NCBI GenBank assembly: GCA_039707655.1
Contig: CM077663.1
Span: forward strand, 437,923,830 to 437,987,829
Direction of reading: 5' to 3'
DNA: 64,000 nt
Source of the DNA: Elymus sibiricus
Lineage: Eukaryota > Streptophyta > Magnoliopsida > Poales > Poaceae
In this document: positions 32,965 through 46,213 of the stretch, one piece after another
How the letters are laid out: the number at the start of each line of letters is the position of its first letter
How positions within the stretch are numbered: position 1 is the stretch's first letter
Notes under the pieces: model-generated
Seen by the model: the letters and a program-made list of their open reading frames with translations, nothing else
The model's database searches: none
Told to the model about the DNA's origin: nothing
Program-made: the position numbers and the translations under genes

Positions 32965-35121
32965 TGTTGGGTAACGTAGCAGAAAACAAAAATTTCCGAC
33001 CTACGCACCAGCCCAGGACCACTATGGAGACTGCATACAAGGTTTGAACTTTTTCGTTACCGACTCGTAGCGCAGCGGAAGTAGAGTCGATGACGATCGG
33101 CGGTGCAGATCCCCGCAGCTAGGATTTACAACCTCCCAACCGCGAGGATGTATACCCTCATCCGCCCCACGGACAGCCCTCCGGGAGGCGGTCGGACAGT
33201 CCCCCGGATGATGTCGCAGACAGCCCTTCGGGAGGACCATCGAAACTCGAACAGTCACTCGGACAGCCCTTCGGGAGGACCTTCGAAACTCGGACGGTCA
33301 CACGGACAGCCCTTCAGGAGGCACTCTCGAACTAAGACCGAAACTACGATCTCTCTACAGAGTTGCACACATACGGTGTCATCTATCCGGCAGGGCTTCG
33401 CCGTCCAGAACTAGTTCCTGCCGGAACCCAGACAGCCTTTCGGCTCTACGAAACTATTTCGCTGGGAGGGAGAGAGAAGCCAGACAAGTCAAATGGCATG
33501 TGTATGAGAGAAGGATCAATAGATGGCAGCCCTCTCCACCTCTATTTATAGGAAAGCCAAGGGGTAGGATGGGTATTCAAAATACCAAAACTTGCCCATG
33601 AAGGAAACACTTTCCAAGGGCAAAATGGGAAAGCAAGTGGGCAAGTGGGGCTCCAAGGTGGAGCCCCCTTCTTGGCCGGCCACAACCCTTGTGGGCCCCC
33701 CCCAAGGTGGTCCTCATCCATCCATCCCTTCTAGAAGCCTTTTGGGAAAATATCCCAAAAGGTGACTTTCCAAAAATATCCCAAAAAGCACTTTCACTAT
33801 TCACGACGACATTTTTCAGCGTCCAGTCGAACTGAAAATATTTATGTGGGCTTAGAACATTTCCAGTCCCCACTAAAATAATTTTCATTGCGATCCGGAA
33901 CAATTCCGGATTAGTGATTTTCATCTACGAAAAGCATCCGAAGCGGTTCCGGCAGCTCCGGAACATTTCCGGTTTTTCTTCCGGAAAATTCCCAGAAGTT
34001 TTCAGAATGATTCTGGCACCCTCCAAGAATTATCAGGCATGTGCCGAAACCAATTTGACTTAATGGTATCCCCTGAAACAACTTTCAGTTTTACCGAAAC
34101 TGTTCCGGTGTTCTCTCTGCGGAACTTTTCCGCTGTCCGAAACTTTTCCGGTGTCCGAAACTTTTTCGGTGATTTTCTCTCAGACTCCCTGTCTAGTATT
34201 CAGCAGATACATGACCCTTAAGCGTGTGACCCTATAGGTTCGGTGAAGCATAGACATGACCCGAAACCCCTTCCGATCAATGATCAACATCGGAGCCGTG
34301 GACACCCATATTGATCCCTATACCCACACGAATGAATATTCGAGTGAACCTCCAGTTGCCGTGTGCTATTCCTGTTGCTTCGCGATATGTTAAAAATACC
34401 CGAGGTGAGACATGTTGGCATCCCTGTGGATCAACAACTTGTCCACTATGCCAGTTACCTCGTTACCGGTATTGTTCTCTTTTCTCGTTCCGTGTTCCGA
34501 CATCCCCGTAATCAAATCACAAAGTGTCTGGCCAGACGATGATGGATACCGTAACACCGAGAGGGCCCAGAGATATCTCTCCATCGTCGGAGGAGCAAAT
34601 CAGAATCTTGAGCTATCAAGTTACTTGACATATTTTTCCATGAACCCGTAAGCTGCCGTAATAGCCACCCATTTACGGATGACGTTTAACAAACCCCAAA
34701 GTTCATGAAGCAAGCATGAAGAAACTCGATACTCTCATGGTCTAAGGAATTATGCAAACGTTAACCATCTCTGTGTTATTAATCATTAACTTATGACGAA
34801 TGAATCTCATAGCATATCATCAATTCGGGTCGATTCAACACAAATGTTCTTCTAACATTGTGCCCTCAAAATTGCCGGCATAGCCATGCCCATGATCAGG
34901 AAAACAGGATCATCATGCAATACTTGAGCCAGTCTTAGAGGCAAGACTAGGAATACATTTTAGCGTTTATTATTGCACACGTGCATATGAGTCTTCCTTC
35001 CAGCCTCGTGGTTATTGCAGACTTGAGAACCATAGCAGTTATAGCATGGAACATAAACATAATTATGAACTTGGAGATAAATAATATCATTTATTATTGC
35101 CTCTAGGGCATATCTCCTACA
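32965..35121 (-). repeat. 5' LTR of the copia element
   Basis: 2157 bp, partner of 24057-26216. A target duplication attat follows at 35122-35126. An open frame that enters from the LINE at its right end terminates within the first 170 bases of the LTR, an artefact of insertion. Confidence 0.93.
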
Positions 35122-35126
35122 ATTAT

Positions 35127-36600
35127 CAGTAATAATACGTCCAGGAACGAAGGCACTCTGTGTCTTGCTGATAATATCAGGCAATAAAATTTTCAGTCTT
35201 GCTGCCAACATCTTGGATATGACCTTGTAAACAACGTTGCATAGACTGATAGGCCTAAACTGAGTTACCTTCTCTGGATTATCAACTTTTGGGATTAGAA
35301 CTATGGTGGTGGAGTTCCATCCTTCAGGGATAACTCGGTTATTGATTGCTTCAAGTACCTCCCTCACCAAATCATCTCCCAGGATTGGCCAAAACTTTTT
35401 ATAAAACACTACGTGCAGCCCGTCTGGGCCCGGTGCCTTTAGGTCGCCAATGCTAAAGAGAGCCTTTATGACTTCTTCCTCTGTGTAAGGAGCTAACAAA
35501 GACTCATTCATATAATTAGTAACATAGTTTTTTACTTTATTCAGAACGTTTACATCAGGAACTGCTACCTCTGAAGTAAAAAGATTCGAAAAATATTCAG
35601 CTATAAGATTACACATAGATTCATTATCTTCATGCCAGACGCCATTATCATCCAGCAGCTTGCGGATGTAGTTTCTCTTCTTCCTGGCTGTTGCGAAGTT
35701 GTTAAAAAACTGTGTATTTCGATCGCCAAATTTGAGCCAATTCGCTCGGCTTCTCTGAACCCAATAGATTTCTTCCCTTTCCAGATTTTCCTCTATCTGA
35801 ATCAACAGTATGCGTTGCCGATCCGCCGCCTCATCAGTAAGGGGGCCCAATCGCAGTGCCTCCAACTTTGCCCTTAGTTCCTTCAGGCGCCGGTGAGGAG
35901 CCTTCAAGATCTCTCGATCCCAAACATGCATCTCATGGTGTACTGCAGCAGTACGAGCCGCGATCGACGCCGTCGGATCAGTTCTCGCCCACGCGTCCGA
36001 GACCAATTGGACCACATCATCCTCTTGCAGCCACCGGGCTTCGAATTGTTTTATTCTCTGTCTCTGATCATCACTTGGCAGTGCACCTTCTGTGTCCATG
36101 AAAATTGGTCTGTGATCAGATTTTGTATGACCTGCATTCGTGATTGTTGCATGAGGGAATATTCCGTGAAACTGGCCATTACATACTGCCATATCCAGTC
36201 GCTCTCGAATCCGCCTCCTTCTCCAAGTGAACATGTCTCCCATGAAGCCCATGTCCTCCAGTTCGCAGTCAACTAGTGCATCCCTGAAATTTTGCATCAT
36301 ATTTGTTGGACGTGGAGCACCTCCCTCCTTCTCATGTGAGTATAGAATCTCATTAAAATCACCTATCACAACCCATGGGAGATTTGTCTGCTGGTGGAGG
36401 CCACGCAAGTACCCCCATGATAGATGTTTATCCTCCCATTTAGGTTCACCATAGAATCATGTAAGCCTCCAAATCTCATCTGCTGCACCACCTACTGTTA
36501 CATCAATAAAATTCTTCGTTTTATCAAGCACGTGAATAACTAATTTGCTAGTCTCAAGGTAGATAAATACCTTAATCCTTTCCAACTGATCCATGCACCT
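35127..36600 (-). pseudogene. LINE ORF2, 5' half (endonuclease end and first RT blocks)
   Basis: Continues the LINE at 21544-24051 on the other side of the copia insertion. From 36600 leftward it reads YLETSKLVIHVLDK and VTVGGAADEIWRL, a TGA near 36463, then YGEPKWEDKHLSWGYLRGL and the endonuclease motif VIGDFNEIL with SDHRPIF. It then runs through the linker to the RT fingers: LKAPGPDGLHVVFYKKFWP, WNSTTIVLIPKVDNPEKVTQ, FRPISLCNVVYKVISKMLA and KTQSAFVPGRIITDN. The endonuclease N terminus is missing beyond about 36600, so the LINE is 5' truncated as most are. The RT frame is open from 36408 to the insertion. Confidence 0.9.
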
Positions 36601-37862
36601 TAAAAATCAAGAATCGTTGTTACAGCTATAAGAAATAAAGAAAAAACTCATACATTCTATTGGCACATCAAGAGCAGTAAATGTATAGGACATATTCTTT
36701 GCCATGCATCTATCTCACTTGATGATGTCATCACAGAGATTACAACACTACAGTAATACGTGTTTCATAGAATTAGTGAAAATTGTGGATTTTTGGGTCA
36801 GAAGTCGATGGCCTCATGGACATGGTTTTTCATGCCCAACGTTTCTTTTTTTTTTGAACCCCAAACTGTAACATTTCTTTTGCCTCCACGTTGCACCCTG
36901 ATACAAAACGCTTCTGCACATATGAGTGTGTCATCTATCTTTTGGAAATTGATCAGAATAAATGTGAGGAAATATCATCTATCAGATAGTAAAGAACTCT
37001 CGATCACTCCGGTGGTGCGTCGAGACAAAAATGAAAGCTATAAGAAGATTTTTTTTTTAGTGATAAGAAGATTTTTTATGTATCAGCCAATACAGACAGA
37101 ACAGAAATAACCCTGACACAGTTAATTAGGAACAATTGTTATGAATATAATATAGCAAAATGGTATGGCGGTCCAAGAAAAACATACTTGATATGATTCC
37201 CAATATGTTAAGTGATAACGTGCTTCTATTCATCCACTCCGGGTACAGTTTTATATGAGATACATCAGAGGGGAGAGGGGAGATACACACGCACGATTTA
37301 CAAACAAACTCCAGTGCATGATCCTATCTTTACGTGAGCTGATGCTAGATACGTGCGGTATGATTGCATGCATGACCGCTTGACCAGAACAGCCCGTGAG
37401 ACTTGCTCATATGAGAAAAGGGATAGTCTAACACAATGGTATCGCTTGAGATCACAAGAACAATTTTTTTAATTTTTCTAGGGTCACCAATTAATGCATA
37501 ATCTGAAAGGCATTCTATACCTTCGAACCATACAGAGTACTGTCTACGCAGGGACGCAGGTTGTACGTTGGCTTCTTGGTGAATTCAAGAAAAAACGGTG
37601 ATGGGCTGGATTAGCTTGAACCGATGATGATGACAGCGCCGACATCACGATTAATACTTCAGCTTCTAGGATTGAACGGCCAGATACGTCGGCAAGACCG
37701 CTGCGTTGGCTACAGCCCTCGGAGGAAGTGAAGTTGGGTGTGGAGAAAGGGGGCAGCCGGAGGAGTAGAGCTATGAACGGGCTCTTGATTTTCAAGTGCT
37801 TTATAGATCAAAGGGGAGAAGTCCAAGGAGTGCAGTAGCGCCTGTTGGGTTGCCTAGATAAT
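36601..37862. other. unassigned spacer
   Basis: No gene recognised. Short minus frame at 37544-37795 without motifs. The last bases (37858-37862, ataat) are the left target duplication of the next element. Confidence 0.4.
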
Positions 37863-38045
37863 TGTTATTGAGCGAAAGAAAAGCGACAAACGTAAAGTCC
37901 AAATGATCCACTAGTTTCATTGCTATGTGGGAGACCCACTTATATACAAGATGAAGGGGTGTGTTGGGGAGACACCTTTTCCCCAACAGACACCTCCTGG
38001 GAGGCATCCCTCCAATACAATTGATCACATGTTTATTTCTCAACA
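37863..38045 (-). repeat. 3' LTR of the short-LTR copia element
   Basis: 183 bp; partner of 44525-44707. The adjacent CCCCCCCTCG on the plus strand is the polypurine tract read on the minus strand. Confidence 0.9.
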
Positions 38046-39300
38046 CCCCCCCTCGATCAATTCGTCATCTGTATATTGCAAACTGAAAACTCCTCCAAAA
38101 ACCCTGTGGGAAAAATTAAGGAGAAACCTTATAATAATATGCCATCGAAAACTCCTTTAAAACCCAGTGGGAAAAATATAAGGAGAAACCAATATGACAT
38201 ATATCCGCACTTGTATTTATATTGTCTCGTTAAAAACCTTATATGAGAAATCATCATGGAAAATTCATAAAGGGAAAAAGAGTACAATATGAATGATCTG
38301 AAGATCACCAATAGGTTATAACTTGGGATTTTACTCCCCCTGACCTTTGCAAACATCAATGTTTTCTCATACCAATTCCATGAACCTGATTCTGGAATAT
38401 AAACGTTGGTAGAGACATTGTGAATCTCACAATAATTTGTTTGCATATTATCCTCTTACATTTCTGTAATTCGCGAGGATAAATATAACCAATAAGAAAT
38501 ACAAGTGACATTATCTTGGTAGATAATGATAATTGATTCCAATGAATCTTCACATGATCTCACATGTGACCAGTCATTCCGCGAAGACATGTATATCATG
38601 GCATGCTTCAAACATAGTTATGGCAGAATGATGACAGGAAGGACTCATTTAGAGTCTATTCTGAAGGCTTCCCTCAGAATACTCTTCCAGTAAATCCAGT
38701 CTTTGATATGGCATTGTTGGGATCAGATTATCAGCCCCTATCATGATATCAGACTATGGTCCCATCTTGATTATCCCAATGGAATTAATCAAGACCTTTT
38801 GTGTCTTGGACATATCTGAGGATATTCCTTACACCAACCATTATACCTTTTATTGGGGATTGCACTCTCAATAAATTGCCAACAAATATAGTGCCAGGCC
38901 TGATGGTACTCAGATATGGAATTCATGTCCACTATCACTTCACCATCTCCCCTGGGTTTGAATGGGCTTGAGTCCCATGTCAGGTATAATATGACCATAT
39001 GTGTCTTTGATAAGATATATCCATATTGAACTTTTTCAATATTTCTAGATATATAAAGACCGATATACATTTATTCCCGAGGGAATATGCTCAAGTTATA
39101 AACTTAGCATCATTTGGTTTGACCCAAATATCCGTCTCAAAATGATTGTGTGTATCTAATATGTCTTGTATAGACATTGATGATAAGATCATCCACATCA
39201 ATAACATGATGTAAATCCAATTAAGGATATCTTCATGAATACACATCAACAATCATTAGTATTAGAGTAATCCTTATCAAGGAGTAACTCACTTAGTCGG
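38046..39300 (-). pseudogene. decayed copia RT/RNase H C-terminal region
   Basis: Minus-strand fragments near the 3' LTR. IIIIYQDNVTCISY near 38540-38495 corresponds to the RNase H box (I)YEDNAACI, followed by short frames with stops. No intact domain remains. The assignment rests on this box and on its position before the polypurine tract. Confidence 0.5.
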
Positions 39301-42300
39301 TTGTACCACAATACTCTCCGACCTCTTTCAGAGTCAAAGAATGACTCCTGAAGTTTCACACACACACACACATGTTGCGATTTATCATTAGATTCGGAAT
39401 ATTAAGTCATTTCAATGACTTCAATATATATATCCGAACAGAACGATCCATGTGAGTATGTAGCCATTACATACATCAACCGCATGGATTTGTACTACCA
39501 ATTCCGTATCGAAACATAATTCCACTCATACCGAGAAGGTATGTTACATCGTAACCGATGTCGGGTCTCTGCGGAAACCCTTGCGCTACAAGCCCCGTTT
39601 TCTCACCACCTCATCTATTTTCCTCTCAGAACGAAAAATCACTTCTCTTCCCTACGGAAGGTACTTATGAGGAGTAGGTTTTACAATGGTAAACACCTCT
39701 CTTTTGATGAGCGAGTGCTACTCTTCTTAATTGCTTCCTTTCATTTGAACCAATATAAGTGTCAACAACACTCTCCATGGATTTTGGTTCAGGGCCCAAA
39801 AGGATTTCAACAATTATCAAGAAGAAATTTATGTCGACATATGTAGACTTTCAATATACGATTCTCATGAATCAATATCATTTGTGGAATTCTCGCTATG
39901 CCTCTTAACTCCTTGTGATTTCCCACAACAACGGAGCCAAGGTGTTTCGATGTCCCAGCACCATAAAAATGTGTGCACATCTGTGCTAGGCTCTGGATGA
40001 CGCGCATCCATCAGGTGTCATTCAACCCGAGGTTGAATCACATTTACTGATTGAGGAGACCATTTCCTCCATTTCCGCGGAAACATATGATAACTTAATC
40101 TCATGTGACCATAATTCTCCCCCTCTTGCTTTCATCTAGGGATACAAGTGGTTATTAGGTACCTCCACTAGTTCTGGTACTATAATTCAGTGACACCTTT
40201 GTCATCAGTAAATGTATATGGCAGATTATTTGCAATATGTTGCAAATTTCTCATAATCTGAACCTCTAGTTCAGATTCTTAAGTACGTGGACAAAATGTC
40301 TACGACATTTCTTATGCATTTCCTGGCATTCTATGTGGTACATTTCTCCCCCTAATGCCAGAAAATGTCCTTATTGCAAAAGCAATTAGCGCACGGGCTG
40401 CAAATAACTCCCTCGCTAGGGTTAAAGTACTTGACGGATTAACAATTGTACCATAGTTATTCCTCACATAGATCCCAAATATATGTGAAGGCCCTTAATG
40501 TACGCCGGGGTGGTGATATCGGTATGCAACCGAATTACCGCAGATGGGAAATACTTCACTCATTTCCACATACAAACTGCAAGGGGACGCAGTATTATAT
40601 GCATTTGGTCTCATTTAGACCAAATATGCGGTGTGTGAGGCCGCATGTTACCACCAACAAAATGTTGGATCATCACAATTCTGTAGCAATGGCCATGCAA
40701 TTCGACTCTCTTTGACAAGAGATCTAGCCACACCATTCTGAGTAGGTACACTAGTACTGAATATGACCATGTAATTCTCGTGAATCAAATTCAACGACAT
40801 TTCCATTCCAATGGAAATCTCCCAGGCGTAAGATCATTTGCTTCAAATTCGTCAATTTGAGCACTTAATTCAGTAAACACATGGTTTTGTGTGGATGATA
40901 CACACCTAAGACTATCTTCTTGATGTGTCTATGAATACCATGAAGTACCAAAATAACCCAGTCAATCGTTGAATATTTCGCATCATTCTTGAATCCGTTC
41001 AAGAATAATGAGTGGCTCATTCAAATTTTAAGGTGAGAGTGCCTTAAAACTAATTCCCCTATGGCACATACAGTGCACATAAAATCTTACGATTGTCGGG
41101 AATATTGCAACTTTGTTGTGGCCAATAGAATTATCAATAATTTTTCTAATCGTCCTATACCAGACTGATAAAGGAGGAAAAATTATTGTGTACGCAACAA
41201 TATTGAGTATGAATTGATTCATACACTCAATTTCTCATAACTATCATGTCCCATGGACAAGATGTTGCAAATTATACTACATGTAGTAGTACAATTATAG
41301 GCTAATGATATCTCGGGATAACTAGGAGACTACATGAGATCTCCAAAATATCTTGGGAATAACATTCCACAAGCATATCATCTGCCAGAAGAATATCTTG
41401 TGGCTGTCCATTTGAAGTAGAACTTCAAACTTATCCCATTAACTCATTTGCCTTATCCAATGGGTCTGTGACATGATCCAACCCAAAACTTGATATTTTG
41501 GTAATCATTAGTACGATATTTCATACAATCACCCATTTGACAAAACTTGGGAGTTGTCATTGTGATCATTTATTTAAATGATCCATTCTTTTGCGAGATA
41601 TACACTCCATTTCTGTTTGTCGTTTTTTTTCTTTCACTTTACATTCAACTCCTTGTGGTTCTCTAACCACAAAATTGCTTAGTACTATTAGCACTAGCAC
41701 GAATTTCAGGTAATGGTATAGCACCCGTTGGGGTGTACCAGATGACTCTTCACAAGAAGTTCATCGTATTTTTCATCCTGAAACAAAGATGGTATTTCTT
41801 TTACCATCATAGGAGAATGTAAAGTGCAGTAAGGACATATAATCAGATCAAGATCTGAGACAACCTTATCATATAATCTCAACTTAGTGTTGATTTATAG
41901 ACAACAGAATTATAAGCATTAACAGACTTCAAGTCCTGAACACAAATGAATAGTCATTCATGTGATGCTTATGACAATATATCTCTCCCTAAGGTAGTAC
42001 CAAAGGGAAAATGGATATTCATTATCCATTAAATACTCGGGTTAAGAACCGAGACATTGCGATGCCATATAAATGCAAATTTGCACATTTCAGCTATTTA
42101 CAAATAGCCACGACATTCTCTGTAGGTGGAGTTTCAGTGGCGACAAGGCCACGGGTCGACAAAATTAAATGTACATGACCCATGTTCAATCATGACTTTC
42201 ACCTTGTGTCATCACATCGCATTTCCTTTCGGAAAAGGTCAGCCATATATTGCATGAAATGCTCATGCATTAATTTACCTTGAGTAAATTAAGTATAATG

Positions 42301-44510
42301 AAAATGCTATGGCTCAGCATAATCATAATCATGGTGATTCTTAGTGACTCATAGAGCAAGCCTTCACAAGAAGATATTCATCACAATATGATGTAGTTCT
42401 TCAAATTAAAGGTAGTCACCTCATAAATAATAAACCTTTAATTCCATAAAACAGATAGAGGTAATCAACCACATAGTGGTGCCTCACACTTATGGATATT
42501 TTAATCAATCATACCCTCTTCACAACCTTATGTTATTTAAAACACATGAAAGTAATTACCACGAAGTGGCACAAACCTCTCAGTTGTGCACGAAATTTAA
42601 TTCGCTGGTATGATACATATCATAAGATGTGTACTCATGGAAGTTAATCACCAAAATATGCAAGTATTTTGCATAATTCTCTTCATAGCACAATATGCAA
42701 CTTAATCACCAGTAATGCCTTGGATTCATCTCCCGATGGAGTATGTGACACATAGTCACAACCAATGACAAGTGCTATGAAATTGACAAATATTTGGAAA
42801 AACATCATGAAGGTAAGCACCAACAATGTAGGCCTCATAATGGTTATGTCATAAGTTTTGTGCCTTCCCTTTGCTTTGAACACATGGAGATAATCACTAC
42901 TGAGTAGTGTAGACCTCACTCTTATGGAGCTTCTCACAACCTTATGTTAATTAAAACACATTGAAGGTAATCACCACATGGTGGTGTAGACCTCGCAGTT
43001 GTGAACGAAATTAATTCTTTTCCTTAAATGCAATCCATAAGTTGTGCGCAAAACTGAAGGTAGTCATTATGTCGAAACAACATAATATAGACCTCACAAT
43101 AACATTGGAGAATCTGCAATTAAGCAGTAGGTACCATTTATCGATTCCTTGTGACAAAGGAAAGTTTGACATAGCCAGGCAGTGTCGTACACTTCACTAC
43201 CTCATTTTCCAAATTTGCAAGCAAATTCCATATTCTATGCGAATAATGGAATCAACATATTGCTTTGCAACAGTATTACTCATGTAATACAAATAAATGC
43301 AGAAGTATAAACATACTTGTGCAACATATATGAGGACTTGGGGGCCTTAAACGGTCATTTTACATGATGTAAAATGATGCATAATCAACTATTATGCAAT
43401 TCAGCAAGACCTGATGGTCTATCATGTATATTTGCTCTGAAGCCCAAGGCATAAAACGCAAATAACAATAACCATATGGTTAAAATGCTGAAAAGTTGTT
43501 AAGTCCAACGAGCCTGATAACTCATTTGCAATTTTCAATAAGACCAAGGACTAACCTTCCTTATACGGATTATTGAATAATCCAAGGGCTAACTGTAAAA
43601 TAGCCAAGGAGATCGGCTTCTCCTTTCCCGTGCGGTTACCAATTTTGACAGGAAATTTCCCCTAACCGCCGCTGGGAGTTACCCGTTTGGCACCGGTCGT
43701 GCCTCTCCTTGAGCCGCGATGGTGGAGCATCACCGGCCGCCAGGCCCCCACATGAACGACCGTTCTTGGCCGTGCCGCCGCACCGAGGACCGGGCAGCGC
43801 CGCGCAGGCCGATGGCTGCCACCATCACCAGTGGCAATGGAAACCGGGCGTCAAGGCCGAGGCTTCTGGCCACGTTGGGAGATGCCGAATTACCGCCGCG
43901 GGTGTCGACACAAAGTGAACGCCACCCAAGGTCCACGACTGCTCGGAGTCAGTAGCCGCGAAAGACGCCACAGGCCACGGTCGCTCGGAGTCAGTAGCGT
44001 CGTCGGCCCGGGTGTTGGAACACTCGTTCGTCTGCCGTTGTGCCGTAGGCGGTTATTCCAGGACGAACGCCGCTTGATGTGGGCGATCAAATTGTGGGAT
44101 GGCTCCATCTTCGACGATGTTGTTGTCGTCGCTCGTCGTCTGAGAAGCATAATAGAGTATCAGATCATATAGATGTTAATCAGAAAAGACAAATCTACTT
44201 GGCTTTCTCCTGATCGTCTTCTGAGCGGATGCATGCGTACAGAGGCATCTCATCTATTTCTTTGATGCGTAACAGGAGAGATAAAACAATGATTAAGCAA
44301 TCTATTGATTATTCCCATTCTGTGCTTGCAACCAGGTAGTCCTAACGAGTCGCCAGACTCGCCATGCATCGCACGGCACATCGCCATGTGCATCATCAAA
44401 CTCCATCTCATGCCGGATGGAATTTCTCTTATGTGAAACAGTGTTCGTTCGAGAGGGTCACGATGAGGAACCGTCGTCGTCATGGCCTGATTGATCTTTG
44501 GGTAGAGGCT
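39301..44510 (-). other. interior of the short-LTR copia element, no readable gene
   Basis: About 5 kb with only short frames. A (CA)n run lies at about 39357-39371 and a GC-rich patch at about 43620-44160, near where gag would start on the minus strand. Integrase or protease motifs were not found by eye. Confidence 0.5.
42440..43130. repeat. imperfect tandem motif GGTAATCACCAC..GTGGTGTAGACCTC
   Basis: At least five degenerate copies (near 42460, 42550, 42890, 42965 and 43050) of a unit that reads AAGGTAATCACCACATGGTGG followed by TAGACCTCAC. Two longer copies also share CACAACCTTATGTTA(A/T)TTAAAACACAT. Inside the copia element. Confidence 0.6.
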
Positions 44511-44712
44511 ACGTGCTGATAACGTGTTATTGAGCGAAAGCAAAGCGACAAACGTAAAGTCCAAATGATCCACTGGTTTCATTGCTATGTGGGAGACTCA
44601 CTTATATATAAGATGAAGGGGTGTGTTGGGGAGACACCTTTTCCCCAACAGACACCTCTTGAGAAACATCCCTCCAATACAATTGATCACATGTTTATTT
44701 CTCAACAATAAT

Positions 44713-45155
44713 AACTGAATGGAGGAAGAGATGCATGTAGATATCCGGTCGTTTACCACGGCAGCCCGATGGTTACCTGTGTGCATGCACCCGAGAGGAG
44801 AGGAAGGGACACACCTGCATGTTGGAGCTTGGTCCGCCGCTTACTTAACTCGGTAGACCACTGGTTGTCTGCCTCGTCGTTTTGTCTAAATGCATCTAGT
44901 GTTGTGATAGACGAAAGGTCAAATCTGCATGCAACGGGTGGGTTGTGGGAAAGTCGTACGAACCTACAGAGTAACCAGCGCTGGCGAGTTTAGTACAAAT
45001 CGTTGCTGATGTGGCTTCACCATATGCCAGAAAAAAAATCAGTAGTGGGAGGCACGTTGCTGATGTGGCAGCAATGATGACGTGGATAACTTGCATGTTT
45101 ACAGAAATAGGATAGTGGGGATGAACTATTTAGGTATTATAGATTTGACTAACCG
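44713..45155. other. unassigned spacer
   Basis: Host side of the copia insertion. Contains two TTGCTGATGTGGC repeats (45003, 45058). No gene recognised. Confidence 0.35.
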
Positions 45156-45480
45156 TCTCTACTATTAAAGAGGTGTTGGCGTTTGCCCACTAATTAGTTT
45201 TCTAATAATCAAAACAAAATCGGAGCTTTCCTTTTCATTGGCCTATTGAAAATCATGTTCTACATTAACTCAATCAAATCGTATCAAAACATGTCTTGCA
45301 TTATAACTCAATTATATCAAATAAAATCCTATCAAAACCTCGACTAAATCAAAACTTTTCTTGAATCCCCTGTACATACCAAAATCAAATCAAATCTTGG
45401 AAAGCTTAACTAAATCGAAACATTTATTGCCTTTCCCTATCCATCCTCAAATCAAAACAAATCTTACCAAAATCTAGAAT
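45156..45480 (+). mobile_element. possible Helitron 5' end
   Basis: TCTCTACTATTAAAGAGG at 45156 resembles Helitron 5' termini (TC then TACTATTAAA), followed by AT-rich sequence with ATCAAAACAAATC-type repeats. No matching CTRR 3' end on the same strand was found, so this stays speculative. Confidence 0.3.
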
Positions 45481-45529
45481 ATGAGGGTTTAACATATATG
45501 TCGGACACGGTTGGTGTTGAACCACTAGA

Positions 45530-46040
45530 ATACGTATAGGACCCTAACCGTATGGGCAGGGTATGGGCACACTTTTATGCCCATGGGCACTATCCATACA
45601 CTACTCGTTAAGTCACGGGTAGGGTACGGGTATAGCCTTGTACCCTTGGGTATATCCATGCCCTTCCCGTTTGTGAATTAATGTTAAGTTGTCGTCAATT
45701 AACTATTAATTTCTCATGTGACTCGTCTATTCCTATTGACTGATGAATATGTTGTGATTTCTAAATTTTGTCAGTGGTCATGTACTCATCTACTTGTTAT
45801 TGAGCTAGGATAATTGACTTTTTTGTCAAATGTTCTATCGATGAGTGTAAATTGTGAACAACTTGTGTACTATTTGTTTTACCCGGTGGGTACCCAATGG
45901 GTACGGGTACCCGGTGGGTATGGGTATGGATAATATTCCATACCCATGGGTACGGGTATGGGTAGAATTTTATACACACGTACTATACGGGTATGGGTAT
46001 GGTATTGCTCTACCCTGTCCATACCCTACCCATTGTCATC
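45530..46040. repeat. GGGTAC/GGGTAT-type repeat cluster in both orientations
   Basis: Many copies of GGGTATGGGTA, GGGTACGGGTA and their inverses, densest at 45885-46030. The right end reads, inverted, GGATGACAATGGGTAGGG, which resembles the end of a known kind of grass MITE with hexamer-rich ends; the left end is not clear. Confidence 0.55.
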
Positions 46041-46213
46041 CTTATTCTAAACTAGTTCATGATAGATCAAAAAAATCTCGTTGACGCTCTCACCTATTAG
46101 GATATCTATATGAATTATGAAAAGAGAGCCTTGCCTCGGTACACCCCCGCTCATAAACCATATAAGGGCAGTATGGTCATTTCACCATAAGGTATACCCA
46201 CATCCATATGTGA

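Larger units (their letters stand above)
24057..35121 (-). mobile_element. complete BARE/Angela-like copia LTR retrotransposon, 11,065 bp
   Basis: Two LTRs of 2160 and 2157 bp (24057-26216, 32965-35121) flank the interior. The 5-bp target duplication attat is exact (24052-24056, 35122-35126). Primer binding site TGGTATCAGAGC (minus) and a polypurine tract fix the orientation as minus. LTRs start TGTAGGAGATATGCCCTAGAGGC on the minus strand, close to the BARE/Angela LTR start. It sits inside a LINE: the LINE codons on both sides stay in frame across the insertion, counting one copy of the duplication. The interior is heavily decayed and contains a CACTA element. Confidence 0.95.
37863..44707 (-). 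mobile_element. complete copia-type LTR retrotransposon with 183-bp LTRs, 6845 bp
   Basis: LTRs 37863-38045 and 44525-44707 are each 183 bp, start TGTTATTGAGCG and end TTTCTCAACA as read on the plus strand, and differ at about 8 positions. The exact 5-bp duplication ataat flanks the element (37858-37862, 44708-44712). On the minus strand the 5' LTR is followed by CGTTATCAGCACG, a copia-type primer site, and a polypurine run CGAGGGGGGG precedes the 3' LTR. This supports minus orientation and the short-LTR Ale/Retrofit-like lineage. The interior is decayed. Confidence 0.9.
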
